From the NCBI GenBank assembly GCA_964403935.1, contig CAYOIB010000001.1, positions 41,095 through 105,094 of the forward strand: a stretch of 64,000 nucleotides of DNA, given 5' to 3'. Of this stretch, positions 56,560-64,000 are shown in pieces. Position numbers and translations under genes: made by a program. Position 1 is the stretch's first letter. Every line of letters starts with the position of its first letter. The stretch comes from SLLG01 sp964403935. Lineage in GTDB: Bacteria; Verrucomicrobiota; Verrucomicrobiia; Opitutales; Oceanipulchritudinaceae. Below the pieces are notes generated by a model. The model was not told the origin of the DNA. It searched no databases and saw only the letters and a program-made list of their open reading frames with translations.

Positions 56560-57744
56560 ATGCACTATAAAGCACTATTCATGACTCTGCTCGGGGGCGC
56601 GATGGCACTGCCCTTGTCAACCCATGCGCAATCAGTGGAATTTATTTTCCTAGAGCGTAATGCCAACTGGCATCAGGTCAGCTCAAGCGGAATGGTCGAG
56701 TTCCCCTATGAGCCACCTTATAGCTTTGAAGTGGGATTCGACCTTAACGATGGATCTTTCTCCCAGCTCAATTTTCATAAGGGTTCACAAAGCTACGACA
56801 TGACAGAGGACCTCGCCTATGGCGAAGGATATGAGGCGGAGAATGCGTTGGCGGCCAATTGGCCCGCAGGCACATATCGTTTTTCCGGAACGGGCAGCTC
56901 GGTGGGCAATTTCAGCTTTGATTTTTCGGTTGGGCCCTATTCACCGATTGCACCGAAGCACATCACCAACTTTGATGCCCTGCAGACGTTCGATCCCTCT
57001 AAAGCGGTCGTCATCGAATGGGAAGCCTTCACCGACTATGCGGATGAAGGAGTATTGGCGGTCGAAATCGGTTACCCGATGAGCAATGGCGATTATGTCT
57101 ATGCATTCTGGGAATCAGACGATCTGCGTGACGATGGTTTCCCAGGACTGCCCCGTAACAGCACGTCCATTGCCATCCCTGCAGGAACCCTCACGGGTAG
57201 TGATCTGGGGCTCTACGACGTCTGGGTTCATTTTCTCAGCATTGAGATGATCGATGCAGAAACCCCCTTCCCCGATGCGACATTCGTGAATACAACAGGT
57301 GCCAGCACCTATATGCAGATCGCTGTCGGCGAGCCAATCCCAAGCCCTGAGCTCTATCTTGGCTTGTGGGAAATTGTGGACGGTTGGGCCGATACCGAAA
57401 ACTGGTTGAGCTGGATCTACACCCGCGACCACCCATGGGTCTTTCAACCCGCCCTCGACCGCACCTTGTACGTCGCGGAGAGCTCGGTCCAAAGAGATAA
57501 TGGCGGCTGGGTTTACGTCCCTGCCAACACACCTCACCTCCACGACGCCTCCGAAACCTCTGATCTCTACCTCGGCTGGTGGGAAATCGTAGACTCTTGG
57601 GCCGATACCGAAAACTGGTTGGGCTGGATTTATACCCGCGATCACCCATGGATTTTCCATCCTGGCTTTGATCGCTATATGTATCTTGCAGAAGCTTCCG
57701 CCCAGGCGGGCAATGGCGGATGGCTTTATATTCCTGCGAACTAA
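56560..57744 (+). CDS. Secreted protein with two aromatic C-terminal repeats
   Basis: 394 residues with signal peptide MTLLGGAMALPLSTHAQS. The N-terminal 260 residues look like beta-sandwich sequence of unknown family. Two copies of a 59-residue unit, at 265-323 and 336-394, begin LYLGLWEIVDGWADTENWL and LYLGWWEIVDSWADTENWLG, continue to WIYTRDHPWVF or WIYTRDHPWIF, and end GGWVYVPAN or GGWLYIPAN. It is a separate transcription unit between terminators. Likely exported; role unknown. Confidence 0.75.
   Translation: MHYKALFMTLLGGAMALPLSTHAQSVEFIFLERNANWHQVSSSGMVEFPYEPPYSFEVGFDLNDGSFSQLNFHKGSQSYDMTEDLAYGEGYEAENALAANWPAGTYRFSGTGSSVGNFSFDFSVGPYSPIAPKHITNFDALQTFDPSKAVVIEWEAFTDYADEGVLAVEIGYPMSNGDYVYAFWESDDLRDDGFPGLPRNSTSIAIPAGTLTGSDLGLYDVWVHFLSIEMIDAETPFPDATFVNTTGASTYMQIAVGEPIPSPELYLGLWEIVDGWADTENWLSWIYTRDHPWVFQPALDRTLYVAESSVQRDNGGWVYVPANTPHLHDASETSDLYLGWWEIVDSWADTENWLGWIYTRDHPWIFHPGFDRYMYLAEASAQAGNGGWLYIPAN
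57352..57741 (+). repeat. Tandem 59-residue aromatic repeat (coding)
   Basis: Coding repeat units occupy 57352-57528 and 57565-57741, separated by 36 bases. About 70 percent of residues appear identical by eye, including WADTENWL and WIYTRDHPW. Confidence 0.85.
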
Positions 57745-57772
57745 GAAAACACCAAATCACGCGACTTTGTGC

Positions 57773-57806
57773 GGCCGGTTCCACTCCACGTGGAGCCGGC
57801 CTTTTT
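57773..57806 (+). terminator. Rho-independent terminator
   Basis: GGCCGGTTCCAC pairs with GTGGAGCCGGCC, ending at 57801, with TTTTTATTT following. Confidence 0.92.
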
Positions 57807-57895
57807 ATTTCGAAACAGGCTCGGAACAACTCCTCTGCCGCCCTGTGAAAAGAGGGTTGCCACGCATTTAGGGCTTGAACACTAATCATCAAACA

Positions 57896-58351
57896 ATGCT
57901 CCGAGCCCACCCTCAGGCGATGCCCTCCAGACGTTCCGCGTTCAGGATCAGGTCATGGTTAGGGCACTGGCTGAGGGCCGGTGCATGGCTGCTCCTGATC
58001 GCGTTTGCCGTTGGCCAGTCGCGGCTCCCTTCAGCCACCCTCCAAGGCATCGCCTGGCTGAAAATGTATGTGGATTATTCCGCAACCTATGAGCGGGAAA
58101 CGGCTTTGCAGCTCATCTTCAGCGGCGAGAAACCTTGTGAACTTTGTCACGCCGTTGCCGACTTTGAAGCATCAGGCAAAGAACTGCCCGAGCTTGCCCT
58201 AGGCTTCGCTGGCTGGGGATTGCTGCCTCCAACTTTCCAATCCGTTTCGGTCGAACGGCCTCAAGAAAGGCGATGGCTCTACCTGGACTTCATCACCAGC
58301 CCCCGGAACTGGGATAAACGACCCCACACACCACCTCCAAAGGTGTCCTGA
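57896..58351 (+). CDS. Small exported or membrane protein with CxxCH motif
   Basis: 151 residues. The segment WLRAGAWLLLIAFAVGQ is a membrane segment or signal. The later EKPCELCHAVADFE contains CxxCH, which could bind haem or a metal; the protein recalls small DUF2946-like proteins found near copper genes, but the match is only by impression. The C-terminal part ends with a polar tail (RPHTPPPKVS). ATG 57896 is used; a TTG at 57875 gives a longer form. It precedes the Met/His-rich gene by 161 bases. Confidence 0.6.
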   Translation: MLRAHPQAMPSRRSAFRIRSWLGHWLRAGAWLLLIAFAVGQSRLPSATLQGIAWLKMYVDYSATYERETALQLIFSGEKPCELCHAVADFEASGKELPELALGFAGWGLLPPTFQSVSVERPQERRWLYLDFITSPRNWDKRPHTPPPKVS

Positions 58352-58512
58352 AGCATCCCGACCCTCTTCGAAGGGTCTCCCGATGAGCGCGGAACATCAT
58401 CCGCGATCTCCTTATGTCCTGGTTTCAGCGAGCAGCTGATCTCACTGCGTCTTGCACATGCTGCAACGCTCTCATGCCCGCAACCGAATTCTCATTCTTA
58501 AATTATATTCCA

Positions 58513-59601
58513 ATGTCTTCATTTCATTTTATATCTACATTCTCAAGCCTCCTCCGTCTAACGGCCTTTGTTCTTGTTCTCTCACTCACACAATCGGGAA
58601 TTGTTCATGCCCATACAGTTTCCACCCACGGTCCTCGCGCGGATCAACATGGCCCCGCAGGGATAACAGCAGATCATTTGCATGCATCCGGCAAAGTCAT
58701 GCTTGGCTATATGCTGATGAACATGGAGATGTCCGGACTGCGCCAAGGGAGCAACCGGATCTCATCCAAAGACGGTGCCATGGCAGGCTATTCCATGGCA
58801 CCCGTCGATATGACCATGCGGATGCACATGGCCCATGTCATGTACGCGCCCACATCATGGGTTACACTCATGGTTATGCCGACTTACCATGAAATGGACA
58901 TGACCATGGAATCGGTCGGTGATGGCCACGCCGGGCACCATGCGGGCCACCATCATCCATCGGAGGCGAATGCCCACACACATGCGCATTCCATCAGCGG
59001 CTGGGGTGATACCATTGTCGGCGGCCTGTTCCCTCTATGGCGGCACGGCCGGCACACCTTGATCGGGTCCCTTTTCATCAGCATTCCCACGGGCTCGGTG
59101 AAGGAGAAGGAAGCCGACGGAACCTACACCCACTACGGCATGCAGCTTGGCTCGGGCACCTGGGATCTGGTGCCCGGCGTGACCTACACCGGAAAGACTG
59201 AAACACTTTCCTGGGGCGGACAGGCTTCAACCACGATTCGCGGCGAATCCAGAAATTCCACCGGCTTCCGCCGGGGCAATCAGCTCAAGCTCACCGGCTG
59301 GGCCGCCTGGGGCTTCACCAACTGGGCGAGCGTCTCTGCGCGTTTGCTCTACGAATACGAAGGTGCCTTCAAGGGACACTATAACGGCCCCCACAATCAC
59401 GCCAGCCCCGGAGACTTCATCGAGAACTACGGCGGCTCAATCCTGTCCACCGGCGTGGGCTTGAACCTTGTCGCTCCATCAGGGGCTCTCCGGGGTCATC
59501 GTCTCGGAACAGAGATCCTCTTCCCATTAAAGGAAAACTTCCGAGGCATCCAGATGAGCCATGATTATACGCTGAACCTCACCTGGAGCTACGCCTTCTA
59601 G
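58513..59601 (+). CDS. Met/His-rich outer-membrane-like protein (transporter superfamily)
   Basis: 362 residues. Signal peptide MSSFHFISTFSSLLRLTAFV leads to a mature part beginning HTVSTHGPRADQHGP. There is a Met-rich segment (GYMLMNMEMSGLR, APVDMTMRMHMAHVM) and a His-rich loop (AGHHAGHHHPSEANAHTHAH). The rest is beta-rich with alternating Gly and aromatic residues (GTWDLVPGVTYTGKTETLSW, GWAAWGFTNWASVSA), ending in an aromatic residue (LTWSYAF) as outer membrane beta-barrels do. Family candidates are the MetA-pathway/DUF-type barrel proteins. Met and His loops point to copper or another soft metal. Confidence 0.65.
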   Translation: MSSFHFISTFSSLLRLTAFVLVLSLTQSGIVHAHTVSTHGPRADQHGPAGITADHLHASGKVMLGYMLMNMEMSGLRQGSNRISSKDGAMAGYSMAPVDMTMRMHMAHVMYAPTSWVTLMVMPTYHEMDMTMESVGDGHAGHHAGHHHPSEANAHTHAHSISGWGDTIVGGLFPLWRHGRHTLIGSLFISIPTGSVKEKEADGTYTHYGMQLGSGTWDLVPGVTYTGKTETLSWGGQASTTIRGESRNSTGFRRGNQLKLTGWAAWGFTNWASVSARLLYEYEGAFKGHYNGPHNHASPGDFIENYGGSILSTGVGLNLVAPSGALRGHRLGTEILFPLKENFRGIQMSHDYTLNLTWSYAF

Positions 59602-59653
59602 GCCTTCGGTCCCCACCCATTGGAAAGACCCCAAAAAAGGAATCCTCAACTTG

Positions 59654-59694
59654 CCAGGTGCGGGCACTTGAAGCCGCCCGCACCTGGCGTTTTT
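59654..59694 (+). terminator. Rho-independent terminator
   Basis: CCAGGTGCGGGC (59654-59665) pairs perfectly with GCCCGCACCTGG (59676-59687); CGTTTTT follows. Confidence 0.92.
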
Positions 59695-59712
59695 CCCCAA
59701 CCGACCCTATCC

Positions 59713-60276
59713 TCAAGCGTGTTGTCCTGCGTGAACGCCTTCGGCGATTTCCTCCAACATCTTGGCGTTGAAATCGGGAATGTCGTCGGGCTTGCGGCTG
59801 GTGACGAAACCCTGGTCAATCACGACCGGTTCATCGACCCATTCGGCCCCCGCGTTGATGAGGTCGCTACGAACAGCAGGCCACGAGGTCATCCGCCGTC
59901 CGCGAACAACATCCGCCTCAATGAGAACCTGCGGCCCATGGCAGATAGCCGCAACGGGCTTGCCCGCATCAAAAAAAGCACGTGCGAAGGCCACCGCCTT
60001 TTTATCCATCCGGAGGCTGTCCGGATTATACAGACCACCCGGAATAAACAGCGCATCAAATTCGGAAGCTTCGGCTTCATCCAGTGTCATGTCCACCGAA
60101 GCGGCCTCCCCCTTCTCCATATGCTTCATTCCCTGGATACTGCCCGCCTTCAAGGAGACGATAACTGTCTTTGCCCCGGCTTCATCAAGCGCCTCGCGCG
60201 GCTCAAGGAGCTCGGACTGCTCAAAACCATCGGCCACAAGAATAGCCACCCGTTTGTTCGATAGATCGTATTTCAT
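59713..60276 (-). CDS. DJ-1/PfpI family protein
   Basis: 187-residue protein with KRVAILVADGFEQSELLEP at the start and the nucleophile elbow AAICHGPQVLIEA. EFDALFIPGGLYNPDSLR and FARAFFDAGKPVA are typical. PfpI-type proteins were assigned as proteases and as deglycases or general stress proteins; activity cannot be fixed from sequence. The ATG at 60276 follows AAGG at five bases spacing; 60300 is an alternative. Confidence 0.88.
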   Translation of the reverse strand: MKYDLSNKRVAILVADGFEQSELLEPREALDEAGAKTVIVSLKAGSIQGMKHMEKGEAASVDMTLDEAEASEFDALFIPGGLYNPDSLRMDKKAVAFARAFFDAGKPVAAICHGPQVLIEADVVRGRRMTSWPAVRSDLINAGAEWVDEPVVIDQGFVTSRKPDDIPDFNAKMLEEIAEGVHAGQHA

Positions 60277-60591
60277 ACCCGCCTTGAACGCATGAAACAT
60301 ACCAGATTGTTCGATCCTTTTTCTCTGTTGTACCCCAATGGCTTTTGAATCCAAGGTCAGCCCGGGCACCGCGGAAGACGTCACAATGCAAAGATCTTGA
60401 ACCCAAGCCTGCATATTGCCCTGCGCCGGAGCCACGCCTTCAGCAGAGACGAGGGCACCGCCTTTCAGATTTGAGCTCTCCGAATCCGATCACTTTAGGA
60501 GGTGCCAGTAACAGAAGCCCCCGGCCTGCCCCGATGGCGCATGGCTTTTGATCGATCCTCCGAACGCCACCAGGACCAAGATTCGAAACGT
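60277..60591. other. Intergenic region, about 315 bases
   Basis: I see no gene, RNA or T-tailed hairpin. Confidence 0.4.
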
Positions 60592-60771
60592 CTAGTTTTT
60601 CTTCTTTTTGGCGTGGCACCCGACCCCATCAACCGGCGTCCAGGAAGGAGGATCGCTCGCCGGGAACGAGTCTTCCGAGGCTTCCTGCACGACGTCGAGT
60701 TCTTCCCGACGCTTTTCCTCCGCCTTTTCGGAATCCTTCCGCTCTTCTTCCAAATCCTTCTTTGTTTTCAT
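60592..60771 (-). CDS. Small charged protein with SFPASDPPSW motif
   Basis: 59 residues: Lys/Glu-rich helix (MKTKKDLEEERKDSEKAEEK) followed by EASEDSFPASDPPSWTP and a Lys-rich end. The SFPASDPPSW motif recurs in many small bacterial proteins of unknown role. GGAGG lies five bases upstream of the ATG, a strong ribosome-binding site. Probably soluble and partly disordered. Confidence 0.7.
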   Translation of the reverse strand: MKTKKDLEEERKDSEKAEEKRREELDVVQEASEDSFPASDPPSWTPVDGVGCHAKKKKN

Positions 60772-60953
60772 GGGTGCCTCCAACGGTGGATCGATTGTCA
60801 ACCTGATCGCCGGTCACAGACACGGCCTCTCACAGACGATCCGAATCCCCTGATTTGCAACTTGGGACCTCACTCTCTGTCGCGGAAGCCACTCCGACCT
60901 CTCTGCCCTCTTTTGAACTCGCATTAAACGCAGGATCTTCAAAACGTAGCCTC

Positions 60954-61847
60954 ATGACTCAGCGTTGGGAAGAATTCATCGCCTGGAACACCGCTTCCAT
61001 CTCGGGATACGCTCCCGAGGCATTCGAAACCGCTCAGCTTCCTTCCCTGCGCGACGGGCAGAAGCTCCAAAGCACTCACAATTTCGAAGCACCGCTCGCT
61101 GAGCCTCTTGAGGCCTACCTTTCCCGCGATAAACGCCCGCTGCCCATCGCGGCCGATCGCGAGGGCTACCACCCCGGACAAGACGTCGAATACTGGACCG
61201 CCGGGCTCGATGATTACCTGAAACTGCGCGGGGCCCTCAACAAACACGCCCCGCAGGCGCGGCGCCTCTTCGAGTTGGGATGCGCCTCCGGCCGCGTCCT
61301 CCGCCACTTCATCGCACAGGAACCCACGACATGGGACCTCTGGGGAGCCGATCTCAACTTCCGCAACGTCTCCTGGGTGAGCACCTTCCTCCCGGAAGTG
61401 AAGATCGTCCAGAACTCAGCCCTTCCCCACCTGCCCATCGAAGACAATTTCGTCGATGCCGTCTGCGCCTTCTCTGTTTTCAGCCATATCGAGACCTTCG
61501 AACTGGCATGGCTCGCAGAGATCCGCCGCATCCTTCGCCCGGGCGGCGTGGCCTACCTCACCATCATGTCCGACAAAACCTGGGACCGCATCCGCAATTG
61601 GGAAGGCAATGCCATCACCGCCACCCTTCGCCGGATTCCCGGATTTAACGAGGCCTGCCTCAATGACCCGATGCCAGCCGAGCGCATCGCTTTTCGTGGG
61701 GCAGCGGACCGAACAAACACCGCCAACGTCTTCATCTCACAGGACTACGTTCACCGCGTCTGGGGACGCTATCTCGAAGTCCTCGAAATCCGCACCCTCG
61801 ATCACTACTACAGTCAGGATGTCGTCGTCCTCCGCAAGCCGGGCTGA
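60954..61847 (+). CDS. SAM-dependent class I methyltransferase
   Basis: 297 residues. The SAM-binding motif I is RRLFELGCASGRVLRHFI; the acidic residue follows in WGADLNFR; ALPHLPIEDNFVDAVCAFSV and IRRILRPGGVAYLTI are motifs II/III-like. An N-terminal region of about 100 residues precedes the Rossmann fold. Substrate unknown. A short hairpin without T run follows at 61852-61870. ATG 60954 is preferred to a TTG at 60855. Confidence 0.82.
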   Translation: MTQRWEEFIAWNTASISGYAPEAFETAQLPSLRDGQKLQSTHNFEAPLAEPLEAYLSRDKRPLPIAADREGYHPGQDVEYWTAGLDDYLKLRGALNKHAPQARRLFELGCASGRVLRHFIAQEPTTWDLWGADLNFRNVSWVSTFLPEVKIVQNSALPHLPIEDNFVDAVCAFSVFSHIETFELAWLAEIRRILRPGGVAYLTIMSDKTWDRIRNWEGNAITATLRRIPGFNEACLNDPMPAERIAFRGAADRTNTANVFISQDYVHRVWGRYLEVLEIRTLDHYYSQDVVVLRKPG

Positions 61848-61851
61848 AACC

Positions 61852-61870
61852 TGAAGGCTCCGGGCCTTCA
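61852..61870 (+). terminator. Short hairpin after methyltransferase gene
   Basis: TGAAGGC pairs with GCCTTCA (7-bp stem, 5-base loop). No T tract follows, so termination is uncertain. Confidence 0.35.
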
Positions 61871-62105
61871 AGGTCCCAATTACGAACCAAAAAGGACGTG
61901 CTACCCCCCCCTCGCTCGATCGCTCCGGATTCCGACAGGTGGCCGAAGGGAACCTCCCAAGCACATTGTCTTTAATGATAACGATATCCTTGGCCTGCCC
62001 GTGCCCGAACTTTCACAGCGTGCGATTCAATCGATAAGGGGCCTCAAGTGACGCTTCAATATTTCATCGCGACACTGAAGGAGACAGGTGTAAAAGGATT
62101 GGATA

Positions 62106-63914
62106 ATGACTCCTGAACGATTTTGGGCGTACCGCAACCTCCGTGGCCCCGGTGAACTGGCGCTTGTGCTCCTCCTGGCCTTTGGTTCCAGCTTTCTGCT
62201 GAACTTCGGCTTCTGGGATGACTATCGATTCCTGGCGTTTCAGGCATACGGCTGGGAGCATCCATTCTTCAACATCTACTTCTTCAGCGGGAGACCTGTC
62301 GCCGCCATCCTGACAGAACGAGCGTTCGCCTTTGCTGGAACCATTGATGCCCTGATCTGGCTGCGCCTCTTCGCTTTCATCTGGGTCTCGATTTTTGCCT
62401 ATCTTCTCTATTGGGACATGCGGCGATCCGGCATCGAGGAGCGTCGCTCCCTCATGCTTTCCAGTCTCGCTACGATCGGGCCGGGTATGATCGTGTTCGT
62501 GGCTTGGGCCAATTGCTTCTCATACCCCATGGCAGCGGTCTTTGGATACGTAGCCGGCCTTCTTTTTCTCGCTTCCGCCAGTGGAACTCGGTCCCTCACA
62601 TCCCGATTCACCCTCGCAGCCCTCGGCTTCCTCATAGCCCTTCTTGTGGGATCGATCTACCAGCCTCTGATGGGGGTCGCTATAATTCCATTGGTCCTGC
62701 GTATCCTCCTTCAACCCACCCCCCCCCGATGGACGGCTTCAGCAGGAGTTCTCGGCCTGCTCGGGCTTGTCCAGGTTGCCTACTTGATCGGCTTCCGCCT
62801 TCTCATTTCAGCGCTGGCCGATGGGAATCCCAATGCAACGCGCGGCGAATTATCATTCAATCTCCCCGAGCGCCTCCTCTACTTTCTCCAGGTGCCTTTT
62901 GGGGATTCGCTTCTGGCATGGACTCGGTTTTTCCCCTCCCCCTTCCAATGGATCCTCGGGCCGTCAATTCTTCTCCTCTTTGTCCTCGGCATCGCAACAT
63001 GGTGGAAAGAGCGTAAGGAGGAAAGGTGCCTTCGCCTGGCCGTGACCCTCCTTGCCGCAGGCATTGCCCTAGCTCCTATTCTGGTGGTGAAGGAGGCTTA
63101 TACGCCCCCCCGGACCTTGGTTGTCTTGCATATGCTCATTGCCATCCCATGGAGCCTCGCGGCGACCGCCCGCTTCAGCGACGTCACCCGCTCTTTCGCA
63201 AACAGTCGCGTCATTCTCTTTTTAGCAGCCCTCGCAGCTGGATGGACCCATCACTATGGACTGGCCAAGCCCTCGGCTGAAGAATACGCGCGTTTTCGCG
63301 GGGCCACCGCAGCCTTCTCCCACCAACCGCCCGTCACCCTTTTTCTGATGCCGGGCGACAAGCACAATCCCCTCTCACCTGTCCTCCCATACCATTCATT
63401 CGGGCTTCTTTCCTCCGCCACCGAAGCCGTCCCAATCCCGCTAACGGCACTGCTTTTGGCAGAACACTTTGAGCAGGAGATCTTCTATGGCTGGGTCATC
63501 ATGAGCCGATTCGGGCAGGCCGGAGACCCCTCACTCCTTCCTCATATTGATGCTCGACGCGTCCTCACAGGGAATGTCGGTGGCCCGCTGGTCGCATTGG
63601 AAGCATCGCCCACAGCCGTTGAACTGCCCGGAATCGGCCTCGCTGAACCTTTTCATAATGGGTGGCACTACGCCGAGACGCTTGGCTACTTCCGGATCAT
63701 CGAAGAGCTGGAGCCAGGGGATTACTCCATCGAGCATCCTCAAATCGGCCGACTCCAGGTGAAAGGAAACGAGGCCTGGGAAACTGAACCCTGGGGACGT
63801 ATTCAGCCGATCTCCGGCGAACGCTATGCCTTCACCAGGCTTGACCATCCAGGTGCCAAACTTCGGCTCGTGCCAACTTCCGACGGAGCTCAATTACAAC
63901 AAGACAATCCCTAA
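62106..63914 (+). CDS. Polytopic membrane protein, possible GT-C glycosyltransferase
   Basis: 602 residues with roughly ten membrane helices in the first 400 and a soluble C-terminal part of about 200. The first loop has GFWDDYRFLAFQAYGW, an acidic motif placed as in GT-C glycosyltransferases such as the GtrA/GtrII type, and HPFFNIYFFSGRPVAAIL follows. It could transfer lipid-linked sugars outside the cytoplasm (inference from topology and the Asp-Asp loop). No close family was confirmed. The start lies after a 258-base intergenic region; 86 bases at the window end have no assigned gene. Confidence 0.65.
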   Translation: MTPERFWAYRNLRGPGELALVLLLAFGSSFLLNFGFWDDYRFLAFQAYGWEHPFFNIYFFSGRPVAAILTERAFAFAGTIDALIWLRLFAFIWVSIFAYLLYWDMRRSGIEERRSLMLSSLATIGPGMIVFVAWANCFSYPMAAVFGYVAGLLFLASASGTRSLTSRFTLAALGFLIALLVGSIYQPLMGVAIIPLVLRILLQPTPPRWTASAGVLGLLGLVQVAYLIGFRLLISALADGNPNATRGELSFNLPERLLYFLQVPFGDSLLAWTRFFPSPFQWILGPSILLLFVLGIATWWKERKEERCLRLAVTLLAAGIALAPILVVKEAYTPPRTLVVLHMLIAIPWSLAATARFSDVTRSFANSRVILFLAALAAGWTHHYGLAKPSAEEYARFRGATAAFSHQPPVTLFLMPGDKHNPLSPVLPYHSFGLLSSATEAVPIPLTALLLAEHFEQEIFYGWVIMSRFGQAGDPSLLPHIDARRVLTGNVGGPLVALEASPTAVELPGIGLAEPFHNGWHYAETLGYFRIIEELEPGDYSIEHPQIGRLQVKGNEAWETEPWGRIQPISGERYAFTRLDHPGAKLRLVPTSDGAQLQQDNP

Positions 63915-64000
63915 CGCCTTCGTTTCTCAGCCTCTTTCAAATCAATAATAGACACAGAGTCTATTAAGTTGACAGAAGATGATTTTGATGAAGTTATTTG

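Noticed and set aside
1..64000. tRNA, rRNA, CRISPR, insertion sequence or prophage
   Set aside because: No cloverleaf, rRNA segments, spaced identical repeats, transposase or integrase was recognised by eye; a covariance-model scan could overturn this for small RNAs.

Overview
The window reads as chromosomal DNA of a GC-rich, Gram-negative, heterotrophic bacterium, most likely a verrucomicrobium of the Opitutae/Puniceicoccales kind (inference). Supporting signs are an Sdh operon in the order cytochrome b-flavoprotein-iron-sulfur protein with a non-proteobacterial flavoprotein, an OleC/OleD pair, a sulfatase, paired Gfo/Idh dehydrogenases and TIM-barrel isomerases, very large secreted multidomain proteins, and secreted proteins ending in tryptophan-rich C-terminal repeats. 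MurE carries the DNPR motif that selects meso-diaminopimelate. No rRNA, tRNA, CRISPR, prophage or insertion sequence was recognised.

Layout. 0-6.3 kb: the end of an RNase D-like exonuclease, then a tightly packed operon of four glycosyltransferases and one unknown helical protein; the first glycosyltransferase is interrupted by a 100-N assembly gap that falls inside a perfect 69-bp tandem repeat. 6.6-11 kb: a secreted PRC-barrel protein, radC, a small unknown protein, a divergent cation exchanger and rsmI. 11-15.2 kb: a minus-strand block with rluD, a degenerate HDOD gene, murE and a YdbL/YnbE envelope pair. 15.3-20.2 kb: an aldo/keto reductase and sdhCAB. 20.3-27.1 kb, minus strand: glgX, a SulP transporter with STAS domain, oleD and oleC. 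27.2-30.9 kb: a giant secreted lamin-tail/CotH protein. 31-36.3 kb: glutaminase, a beta-hydroxyacid dehydrogenase, two TIM-barrel isomerases and a Gfo/Idh oxidoreductase, with a divergent AraC-type regulator at 36.4-37.3 kb. 37.3-44.3 kb: a polyprenyl-phosphate glycosyltransferase overlapping carB, divergent pyrF with a small partner, and glutamate dehydrogenase. 44.4-50.8 kb: a sulfatase and a 1541-residue secreted protein combining a beta-propeller with a di-haem cytochrome module. 51.2-57.7 kb: a second Gfo/Idh-isomerase pair, a secreted glycosidase-like protein and a smaller secreted protein, the last two sharing aromatic C-termini. 57.9-63.9 kb: a possible metal-handling pair (CxxCH protein and Met/His-rich outer-membrane-like protein), a DJ-1/PfpI protein, a small acidic protein, a methyltransferase and a polytopic membrane protein.

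How the genes fit together. The sulfatase, isomerases, dehydrogenases, AraC regulator and secreted glycosidase-like protein fit a polysaccharide or rare-sugar degrader. Glutaminase and glutamate dehydrogenase would convert glutamine to 2-oxoglutarate for the TCA cycle, where succinate dehydrogenase acts. The glycosyltransferase operon and the GtrB-like enzyme point to surface glycan assembly. Only OleC and OleD of the long-chain olefin pathway are present. Coordinates of gene starts are my choices from start codons, Shine-Dalgarno-like sequences and family lengths; functions rest on motif recognition by eye, with no database search.
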